From: FEN-1219 sp963744305
GTDB taxonomy: Bacteria > Pseudomonadota > Gammaproteobacteria > Steroidobacterales > Rariloculaceae
Direction: 5' to 3'
Assembly: GCA_963744305.1 (NCBI GenBank)
Contig: CAVUTF010000024.1
Span: 87,675-151,674, forward strand
Length of the DNA: 64,000 nucleotides
Numbering within the stretch: position 1 is the stretch's first letter; each line of letters starts with the position of its first letter. Under the pieces are notes generated by a model. It saw only the letters and a list, made by a program, of their open reading frames with translations. It was not told the origin of the DNA and made no database searches. Below, one piece after another: positions 56,910 through 64,000 of this stretch. The translations under genes were made by a program, and so were the position numbers.

Positions 56910-57332
56910 TCAAGAGCCGCGATCGCCTTCGGGCTGGGCGGCGCGCAATTCGAGGCCGTTGCCGTCGGGATCGCTGAGGTATAGCGACAGGCCATCACCG
57001 CCGGCGCCGTAGCGCTCGTCTTCGGCACCCGGTTCGACGCCACGTGCGCGCAAGTGCGCCTTGATCTTTTCGAGATCGAATTCCCGCACCTGCAGGCAGA
57101 TATGATCGACATTGCGGTTCTCCGCCCCCGGCGGACCGCCGCCCGGCTTCCCGAGCGGCCCGTTAACGGCGACGAGATCGATGAGGCTCGCGCCGGCGCG
57201 GAGATGAATCAGCCCCAACGGCTCGTTGGCTTTGGCGACCTGCATGCCGAGCACGTCGCGATAGAAGCGGATAGCGCGATCGAGGTCCGTCACGCGCAGC
57301 ACGACGTGATCGATGCCGGTAATCGAGATCAT
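56910..57332 (-). CDS. VOC-family (glyoxalase/bleomycin-resistance-like) protein
   Basis: The 140-residue single-domain protein has ITGIDHVVLRVTDLDRAIRF, YRDVLGMQVAKANEP, RNVDHICLQVREFDLEKIKA and LSLYLSDPDGNGLELRAAQP. Metal His near 8 and 77, and Glu near 127, are placed as in the family. It starts in an ATGA overlap with the end of the M20 hydrolase. No substrate can be assigned. Confidence 0.9.
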   Translation of the reverse strand: MISITGIDHVVLRVTDLDRAIRFYRDVLGMQVAKANEPLGLIHLRAGASLIDLVAVNGPLGKPGGGPPGAENRNVDHICLQVREFDLEKIKAHLRARGVEPGAEDERYGAGGDGLSLYLSDPDGNGLELRAAQPEGDRGS

Positions 57333-58633
57333 GCGACCTGCGCGTCAAGCTTCAGCAGCGTGTGCAGAAGAACATTCGCGCCGTTGACCACGTCTTCGGG
57401 TGGCGTGAATTCGCGCGGCGAGTGGCTGATGCCGCCAGCGCTTGGAACAAAGATCATCCCAATCGGGCCGAGCCGAGCCATGTCCTGTGCATCGTGGGTT
57501 GCGCCGCTCGGCAAGAGTAGAGTGGTCAGGCCCAGTTCCTTCGCCGAGTCGTTGATGATCTGGCGAATGCGGTCATCGGTTGGCGCCGGCGCATTGACGC
57601 TGAGCTCTTGGAAGGCAAACTCTGTCCCGCTTTCCCGCGCGATTCGTTGCGCCTCAGCGTGAATCTGCTGATAGAGCGAGTCGATCTTGGCTGCATCGAG
57701 GTCGCGAAGGTCGAGACCCATCACGACCTTGCCGGGAATGACGTTGTATGCGTCTGGCAAGGCCTGAATTCGTCCGACAGTTCCGACCTGCCGCCCCGGC
57801 TGAGCCGTGACCACACGATTGACCGACTCGATGAATCTTGCCGCGGCGAGGAGTGCGTCCTGCCGGCCGTTCATCGGCGTCGCGCCGGCGTGATTCGCAA
57901 AACCCTCGACCGTCACGTCCCAGCGGCTGTTGCCGACGATGCCCTCCACCACGCCGATGTCGATGTCGCGAGCGTCGAGGACGCCGCCTTGTTCAATGTG
58001 CAGCTCGAGGTATGCGGCGATATCGCCGCGCTGCCGTCGTGCGGATGCCAACTTCGTCGGATCCCCGCCGATGAACGCTATGCCGTCACGAATTGTTTTC
58101 CCGCTGCGGCTCTCGAGATCCAACTCCTCATTGGTTAGCGCTGCGCTGAGCGCGGCGCTCCCCACCAGCCCGCCTTCCTCGTTCTGAAAGACGATGACCT
58201 CGAGCGGATGACGTGTGGAGCGGCGATTCTCCGCGAGCGTTTGCGCCACTTCGATTGCGCCGAGTGAGCCAACGTCGCCGTCGTAGTTCCCGCCTTCCGG
58301 CACGGAGTCAATGTGTGAACCCATGACGATGGGCGACAGCGTCCGATCGCTACCGCCGCGCCGTCCGACGAGATTGCCGGCGGCGTCGATACTGACGTCG
58401 AGCTCGGCGACGCGCATCAGCCCCATCACGTATTCTCGGCCCTGGCGGTCGGCTTCCGTGTAGGCGATGCGGCTGACGCCGCCCTGCGGGTTCTTGCCGA
58501 ACTCACCCAAGGCGCGCAAGCGCTCATTGAGCCGAGGGCCGTTGATCAGGGGCGGACTTTGCGCTTGAACGGTCTTGCAGGCTGACCATCCAATGACGGT
58601 CAAGAGGGCGAAGTCGAATTCTCGGCGATTCAT
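57329..58633 (-). CDS. exported M20-family Zn hydrolase (allantoate/N-carbamoyl-amino-acid amidase-like)
   Basis: The 434-residue product starts MNRREFDFALLTVIGWSACK with a Tat-like RRE and a hydrophobic stretch ending VQAQ. IVMGSHIDSVPEGGNYDGDV gives His and the bridging Asp, FQNEEGGLVGSAALSAAL the Glu pair, YLELHIEQGGVLDARDIDIG the next His, and SGATHDAQDMARLGPIGMIF the last ligand. This is the order of AllC/carbamoylase enzymes of M20. The exported form is less usual. It is followed by the coupled VOC gene. Confidence 0.88.
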   Translation of the reverse strand: MNRREFDFALLTVIGWSACKTVQAQSPPLINGPRLNERLRALGEFGKNPQGGVSRIAYTEADRQGREYVMGLMRVAELDVSIDAAGNLVGRRGGSDRTLSPIVMGSHIDSVPEGGNYDGDVGSLGAIEVAQTLAENRRSTRHPLEVIVFQNEEGGLVGSAALSAALTNEELDLESRSGKTIRDGIAFIGGDPTKLASARRQRGDIAAYLELHIEQGGVLDARDIDIGVVEGIVGNSRWDVTVEGFANHAGATPMNGRQDALLAAARFIESVNRVVTAQPGRQVGTVGRIQALPDAYNVIPGKVVMGLDLRDLDAAKIDSLYQQIHAEAQRIARESGTEFAFQELSVNAPAPTDDRIRQIINDSAKELGLTTLLLPSGATHDAQDMARLGPIGMIFVPSAGGISHSPREFTPPEDVVNGANVLLHTLLKLDAQVA

Positions 58634-58825
58634 TGCGCAGGTTTCTCCCTGGAAGTAGCTTGCTTACGGCAAGCCGTAACAAAGAATCCCCGACGCCACT
58701 GTGCAGCGACGAGGATAGTACTTTCGAACCGGTAGTGGGACATCGAATGCGAGCTGCGACAGCTCGACGGACCGGACTTCGGCCGCGACCGCGCCTGACT
58801 GCCGTTATCCCGGTCCCTGAACATA

Positions 58826-58860
58826 ATGCGAGCCGCCTCGTGCCGCGGCTCGCATTTTTT
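58826..58860 (+). terminator. strong intrinsic terminator on the plus strand
   Basis: ATGCGAGCCGC pairs with GCGGCTCGCAT over 11 exact base pairs around an 8-base loop, followed at once by T5-6. It reads on the plus strand only. No plus-strand coding gene ends upstream, as the M20 gene runs the other way, so an untranslated RNA may stop here. The interval 58634-58825 holds no protein gene. Confidence 0.72.
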
Positions 58861-58931
58861 GCGACCGCGGCGCTTCCGATTGACGCAGTTCCTCGCGAGG
58901 TCGCGGCGCCATCGGCGACGCTTCGCGCACC

Positions 58932-60227
58932 ATGCGGATCCTCACCCGATTGCCGACGCTTTGGCTCGCCGCGTCGCTCGCCCTGCCCTGCGCGGTTTCG
59001 GCCGGCGGCAACTATGACTCGATGCCGATCCGTGAGAGCGAGCTGGACCTGATCGAGACGGCCAACGACCTCGAGGGCTACTTCGCCGCGCACGGGTTGC
59101 TATACAGAGATGAGCAAGTGGTCTCATTCGTCCGGCGCGTCGGCCATGAGCTCAGGCCGCAACCGACGGACGACTACATCGAGTACGAGTTCTTCGTGCT
59201 CCGCGATCCGTCGCCAAATGCGTTCGCGCTGCCGAACGGGCACGTGTACGTGCACACCGGAATGCTCGCGCGCCTCCGCGACGAGGACCAGCTCGCAGCG
59301 TTGCTCGCGCACGAGATCAACCACGTCGCAGGCCATCACGGCATCGTCGATCACCGCGCGACGAAGAAGGCGTCGATCGCCGGGATGGTGCTAGGAGGCG
59401 CGAGCATCTGGGGCGGCATGATCGCGGTGGGCTTGCAAGCGTCCGTCTTCGGCTTCAGCCGCGAGCTCGAGCAGGAAGCGGATGACCGCGCGGCGATTGT
59501 CTTGCGCGACAGCCGCTACGACCCACACGCGCTCCCCGAGCTGCTCGACATTCTGGGCCACGACTACGACGGTCTCGAGCAGCGTGTGCCGACGATCTGG
59601 AGCACGCATCCCGAGATACGGGCGCGCGCGGAGACGAGCCGCGCGCTCGTCGCGGAAATGCCGCCGCGGGGCGAGCGGCAGGTCGATGCGTTCGAGGTCG
59701 CCGTGTACAGCCTACGCACGATGACCGTCCAAGATTACGCTCAGGACGACTATCCGCAGACGGCCGTCGCTCTCGCCGAATCCCTGGTCGAGCGCTATCC
59801 CGACGACCCGCGCATGCTCCAATTGCTCGGCGACGCGTGGCAAGCCATGGGCGCGCAGCGCCGTCTCGATCCCGCGCAACTCACGAACTCGGACAAGAGG
59901 CACAATCGAAAAGACCGCGCGCGCAAGACGCGCGAGCAGCGCCTCGCCGAGCAGCTCGCGACCGATGAGGGGCGCGCGGCGTACGCGGAAAACCTCGCGC
60001 GCGCAGAGGAGATATACGGCCGCGTGCTCGCGATGGACCCAAACTTCGCGGCGGGGCATCGCGGCTTGGGCGAAGTGTACGAACAGCAGCAACGCGATCG
60101 CGACGCTGCCCAGGAGTATCTGACCTACGTTCGGTCGGCGCCCGACGCGGCCGATCGTCCCATCGTGGTCGGCCGTCTCAAAGCGCTGACCGCCAAACTC
60201 AAGGAGAGCAGCAGTGATCGGATCTAA
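58932..60227 (+). CDS. periplasmic M48-family metalloprotease with TPR (BepA-like)
   Basis: The 431-residue product has a signal peptide (WLAASLALPCAVSAG). The protease core shows DPSPNAFALPNGHVYVHTGM, LAALLAHEINHVAGHH with HExxH zinc ligands, and FSRELEQEADDRAAIVLRDS with the third ligand Glu. The C-terminal half has TPR helices (ARAEEIYGRVLAMDPNFAAG and LGEVYEQQQRDRDAAQEYL). BepA-type proteins quality-control outer-membrane assembly. The gene overlaps the next by 14 bases. Confidence 0.9.
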   Translation: MRILTRLPTLWLAASLALPCAVSAGGNYDSMPIRESELDLIETANDLEGYFAAHGLLYRDEQVVSFVRRVGHELRPQPTDDYIEYEFFVLRDPSPNAFALPNGHVYVHTGMLARLRDEDQLAALLAHEINHVAGHHGIVDHRATKKASIAGMVLGGASIWGGMIAVGLQASVFGFSRELEQEADDRAAIVLRDSRYDPHALPELLDILGHDYDGLEQRVPTIWSTHPEIRARAETSRALVAEMPPRGERQVDAFEVAVYSLRTMTVQDYAQDDYPQTAVALAESLVERYPDDPRMLQLLGDAWQAMGAQRRLDPAQLTNSDKRHNRKDRARKTREQRLAEQLATDEGRAAYAENLARAEEIYGRVLAMDPNFAAGHRGLGEVYEQQQRDRDAAQEYLTYVRSAPDAADRPIVVGRLKALTAKLKESSSDRI

Positions 60228-60972
60228 GACAGGGATCGTCGTGGCGAGTGTTGCGTCATTGGCTTGGTCGATGTCGGCGCTCGCCGAAAAGACCACCGCG
60301 GAGTTTGCAAGCGGCGCGACACGGCCGAAGTCGATCGCGCTGCTGCCCGTCGAGGCGACCGTGACTCGAGCGAGGGTCGTCGAGACCGAAGGGCTCGTCG
60401 ACGACAGCGTGGCGTACGGCGCGCTGTTCAATGCGCAGGTCCAAGCGCTGATGGCCGCCAAGGGCTACGAGGTTCACGTGGTGGAGCCGGACCGGATCAA
60501 CGGGGACCCGCAATTGCAGGAGTACTTCGTCGACGCGAACCGCGGCTTCGACGAGATGATGGGCAAGTACAAGCCGAAGAAGCTTCCGAGCCGGATCTAC
60601 AACGCGGGAGACTCGGCGCGTCTGCTCGCGGATCACCTCGGTGTGGATGCGATCGCCTTCTCGAGCTTGAGCATGACGATCACGCCGATGGGCAAAGCGA
60701 TCGTCTCGAGCTTGATCGGCGGTTCGACGGCCGGGACCAGCTCCAATCTCGCGATCGTGGACGGCCATACCGGCGATCTCGAAGCGGTGTTCTGGGGCAT
60801 CGCTGTCGTGCCGCCCGGCGAGAAGACGGATCAGGAGATGCACGGCTACGTCGTGACGGTGGCCGAGAGGACGGTGAACCGGTTGCCGGGCGCGGATCCG
60901 TCGGAGCGGATCGATGTGGCGTCGGGAGACGAGGAAGTGCTCGACGAGGTTGAGTCGTTGTTGGAGAGATGA
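60214..60972 (+). CDS. exported protein of unknown function, coupled to the M48 protease
   Basis: ATG 60214 lies within the end of the protease gene. The 252-residue product has a signal peptide (MIGSKTGIVVASVASLAWSM, cut after ALA). KSIALLPVEATVTRARVVET, LFNAQVQALMAAKGYEVHVV and ARLLADHLGVDAIAFSSLSM suggest a beta-alpha fold like the GNA1162/LptE-like secretion-associated lipoproteins, but with no Cys. It ends in Glu-rich helix. The function may relate to the protease, by operon logic. Confidence 0.75.
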   Translation: MIGSKTGIVVASVASLAWSMSALAEKTTAEFASGATRPKSIALLPVEATVTRARVVETEGLVDDSVAYGALFNAQVQALMAAKGYEVHVVEPDRINGDPQLQEYFVDANRGFDEMMGKYKPKKLPSRIYNAGDSARLLADHLGVDAIAFSSLSMTITPMGKAIVSSLIGGSTAGTSSNLAIVDGHTGDLEAVFWGIAVVPPGEKTDQEMHGYVVTVAERTVNRLPGADPSERIDVASGDEEVLDEVESLLER

Positions 60973-61391
60973 GCCTTCTGCTCGTCGTTGTGCGTGACGC
61001 GCAACGAGAAGGCGTCGGTCGGCTCCCACAGCACGTCGAGGCGAAGGACTGTGTCGTCCTGCGCGCCGAAATCCCACGGCGTGGTCAGCCCCTCGAGGAA
61101 CGGCGACGCTTCTATTGGGGGCTCGCCGGTTGGATCGGCTTCTCCCAAGCCACGTTGGAGTTCGACGTGGCGCCACGCAATCAGGGCAAGAGTGGCTGGT
61201 CGCTTAGATCGCTGATCGCGCTTGCGCTGACGGCGAATGCGGTTGTCGAAAGCGGTTCGGCTGGATACGGTTTCGAGGTACGCGCATCCGGCGAGTACCA
61301 GAAGACCGGTCATCAGGCAGCTTTGGCCGAGGAGTCGGATCAGCTTCGAGTGTCGGCGTCCCACGAACGCGAATTCTTCCGGCGCTTTCAT
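60846..61391 (-). pseudogene. lipoprotein signal joined to a TonB-receptor fragment
   Basis: ATG 61391 follows GGGAGGG. The frame has a lipoprotein signal (LLGQSCLMTGLLVLAGCAYL, lipobox LAGC), a short basic stretch, then LTTPWDFGAQDDTVLRLDVL and WEPTDAFSLRVTHNDEQ. The last segment is typical of the barrel of TonB-dependent receptors. The frame then runs antisense through the end of the gene at 60214. So it seems to be a small relic receptor piece captured by, or next to, a small lipoprotein start. Confidence 0.5.
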
Positions 61392-61503
61392 AGTGCCCTC
61401 CCCCGAGTTGGTGGTGGATCGCCGTGGGCGTAGAATCCGCTGCCTCATCTGAACGCGCTTTGTTCAGGGTCCGAAGCCTCCTGAGTTCTCTTGAAGACAC
61501 TCG

Positions 61504-63481
61504 ATGACCAGATCCGGGGAGCAGCCGATCTACGCCTTTGAGGGCTTTCATCTGGATGCCCAGCACCGCGTTCTATCCCGTGCCGGTGGCGAGCCGATTC
61601 CGTTGGCGCCCAAGGTCTTCGACACGCTGCTCTGTTTCGTTGAGCACCAAGGCGAGTTACTGGACAAGCGCGTGCTGCTCGAAACGATTTGGCCGCACGT
61701 CATCGTCGAGGAAAACAACCTCAACCAGAGCATTTCGACGCTGAGACGAGTGCTCGGCGAAAAGCCCGGAGAGCACCGCTTCATCGCGACCGAGCCCGGC
61801 CGAGGTTATCGGTTCCTCGCCGTCGTGCGCGAGGTTTCAGGCGTGCAGATAGGCGACGCGGTCGACGCGCTTGCCGCGGCGCCGCAATCTAAAGACGCTG
61901 CAGTCCGAGCACCCAATACATTCAATCGACAATGGCTTCTTGCGGTCGCCGCGTTGATTGCCGTCGCTTTTATCCTCGTTGGGCGTAGTGTGTTGAGGGA
62001 CGATCCTACGCAGCATGTCGTCGCGAACGAAAACGTCGAGACTTCGCCTGTAGTCGATCCGGCAGCGCCCACCAACTCGATCGCAGTCCTGCCTTTCGTC
62101 AACCTTTCCTCGGATCCTGAGCAGGAGTATTTCTCTGATGGCCTTTCGGAGGAGCTGCTGAGTAATCTAGCGCGGCGCACAGATTTGCAAGTGACTGCGC
62201 GTTCCTCCTCGTTCGCGTTCAAGCGATCGGAAAAAAGCGTCCAAGAGATAGCGCAAGCGCTGGGTGTGGCACACGTCCTAGAAGGGACGGTCCGAAGGGT
62301 CGGCGATCGATTACGCATTACTGCGCAACTGATCAACGCCGCGGATGGCTACAATCTTTGGTCGGCAACCTATGATCGTGAGCTCGGCGATGTATTTGCG
62401 ATTCAGGAAGAAATCGCTGCGATTGTCGCCGGATCACTGAGTGCCGCGCTCGGCGTCGCCGCTAGCAGCTCCGGAACTCGGCGGCACAGAGATCGCCGAA
62501 GCCTATGCTTTGTACCTCGCGGCAAGCGCACACTGTTCGCTCGGGACACGAGAGGACAACGTGCGTTGCCGCGATTACCTTGATCAAGCGATTGAAATGG
62601 ACCCGGGTTTTGCACTCGCTTGGGCCCGCAAATCGGCTGCGCACGCGCATGCGCATATGCTTTTCCATGAAAGCAGTGGGGGGGAGCATATGGCGGCGGC
62701 CGCGCGAGCCGCCCAGCACGCGATTGGACTCGAACCTAATCTTGGCTTGGGGTACGCGTCATTAGGCTATGTGTGGAGCATTGAGCCGAGAATGGCACAG
62801 GCAGAAGAGCAATATCGAAGAGCGATTGCACTCGGCCAGCCGCTGGGCGATATACCGGCCTACGCGGTATTGCAACTGGCTGTCGGAAACATTGAGAAAG
62901 GCCGTGCGCTTTTTCTAGCCGCACGAGAGACCGACCCGCTGAATCCTACGGTCATAGCGTTCTTGGTTGGCAGCCATCACATGCTTGGGGATACTCCCGC
63001 AGCACTGGCCGAGTATGAGCGCGGGAGAACGCTTCTACAGCATCATTTGTTTACGAACTTCCTGGCAACCCTGGGGCGGTTGGGCAAGGGCGAAGTTAGC
63101 TCGCCAAGTGAGCTGCCACTGCAGGCGGACGATATCGATGAAGCCGCGGCAAAGCATTTTCATGCGCCGGAGCGAGCGTTGCAGGAGTTGCACATTCTTT
63201 ACGCAGATCCGCGGTACGCCGATCAGATTGCACGGCGTCATCTGGCAATGTGGGCAGCTTATTTCGGTGATCCCGAATTGGCGCTAAGCGCAGTGAAAGA
63301 TTCGACGACAGCCACGGCTCAAAACGTCTTTGTGCTTTGGTTTCCGCTATTCTCGGAAGTGCGTCAGCAGCCGGGTTTCAAAGACCTCATGCGCGAGCTC
63401 GGCATCGTTGCCCATTGGCGCACGTACGGCTGGCCGAAGTACTGCCGGCCGAGCGTTGGCGATGATTTCGAGTGCTCCTAG
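61504..63481 (+). CDS. winged-helix transmembrane regulator with TPR (CadC/adenylate-cyclase-type N-terminus; frameshift)
   Basis: A DNA-binding OmpR-type winged helix opens the protein: YAFEGFHLDAQHRVLSRAGG, LAPKVFDTLLCFVEHQGELL and NLNQSISTLRRVLGEKP. One membrane helix follows (WLLAVAALIAVAFILVG). Then SIAVLPFVNLSSDPEQEYFS and DGLSEELLSNLARRTDLQVT give the FlgO-like domain. After a shift near 62455, TPR units run to the end (ARKSAAHAHAHMLF, ALGQPLGDIPAYAVLQ). About 658 residues. Such proteins sense the envelope and control nearby genes. Weak ribosome site. Confidence 0.85.
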
Positions 63482-63499
63482 CGTTGCGGTGCCTTAGAA

Positions 63500-63900
63500 A
63501 CGCGCATACGCGCCTACCGCCCTCGAGCGGGCCGGAGGCGCCGCCCGCGAGCATGATGGGCAGCTTCCTATGGTCGTGGATGTTGCCGTTGCCCATGCCG
63601 CTGCCGTACATGATCAGCGAGTGATCGAGCAGCGAGCCATCGCCGTCTCGAGTCGAGCGCAGCTGCTCGACGAAATCGCCGAACAGACCCAAGTGGTACG
63701 CGTTGATCTTCGCGTACTTCTGCTGCGCCTCGACGTCTACCCACTCGACGCGATGCTTCGGCTTCTGGAAAGATTGATTCAATGCTTGCACAGAACTGAC
63801 GACTGGCAGGCCGGGAGTAAGAGGTCGAGATCGACGCTGTCATAGGTTCGAATCGCCGGGCGTTTCGCTCGGTATATACGGCGATACGTCCTCACACGCG
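63500..63900 (-). pseudogene. C-terminal remnant of a DUF1552 protein
   Basis: Two frames joined near 63820 (DSVDLDLLLP to GLPVVSSVQALNQSF) lead into KINAYHLGLFGDFVEQLRST, RDGDGSLLDHSLIMYGSGMG and PIMLAGGASGPLEGGRR. The H-x-G-x-F-G...D-G-S-L-L-D-H-S motif is the end of DUF1552 proteins. The final strands after GGRR are lost and unrelated Arg-rich sense follows. The gene begins beyond the window, or is a fragment. Confidence 0.55.
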
Positions 63901-64000
63901 ACCACCCACTTCTTGGAGCGGCCTAGGCGAAGGTCAGCGTTAGCGCGTTTCTGAATGTGATGCCGTGGAAAAACTACTGCCGCGCCCGAATGATCCTAGA

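Overview
The window is high-GC bacterial DNA, most likely from an uncultured gammaproteobacterium near the Steroidobacter/Xanthomonas lineages. The reasons are the block infC-rpmI-rplT-pheS-pheT-ihfA-merR-tRNA-Pro(GGG), a fused aspartate kinase/diaminopimelate decarboxylase, TonB-receptor material and ADOP/PadR pairs. This taxonomic call is inference. Many conserved and even essential genes (rplT, pheS, pheT, ilvD, the kinase-decarboxylase, asnB) are broken by one-base shifts while the protein continues in another frame. The sequence therefore probably carries uncorrected long-read indels, and frameshifted genes are listed as whole loci.

Layout. 1-8.1 kb: exported hydrolases, VOC proteins, a cupin and exonuclease III. 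8.1-18 kb: a sigma factor, a spermidine-synthase-like membrane protein, and amino-acid biosynthesis (kinase/lysA fusion, ilvD). 18-22.2 kb: a nucleotidyl-cyclase-like protein, an FHA protein, and an inverted pair of small membrane-protein genes. 22.4-32.9 kb: a 10.4-kb integrated element bounded by 49-bp direct repeats, one of which is the 3' part of tRNA-Pro. 33-38.5 kb: the translation operon, all on the minus strand. 38.5-42.9 kb: a HAD hydrolase, a matrixin-like protease and a TonB receptor without its N-terminus. 43-53 kb: a surface-glycan-like cluster (two asparagine-synthetase homologues, a glycosyltransferase, a flippase-like protein, two tandemly duplicated methyltransferases, an epimerase and an HxH hydrolase). 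53-64 kb: an ADOP permease with PadR, an M20 hydrolase, an M48 protease, a winged-helix/TPR regulator and a DUF1552 remnant.

The most interesting part is the integrated element. It reads as a phage-satellite-like unit: tyrosine integrase, zinc-ribbon protein, an operator-like dyad, small early genes, a primase-polymerase/DUF3987 replication protein, an AlpA-like HTH, an HK97-type capsid protein, a cargo-like gene with its own promoter, and a P27 small terminase. No portal, large terminase, protease or tail gene is seen, which suggests packaging by a helper phage. Immediately after the primase lies a ~195-bp imperfect inverted repeat holding twelve GCGAA motifs, six in each orientation and in near mirror spacing. 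It is a good candidate for the element's replication origin.
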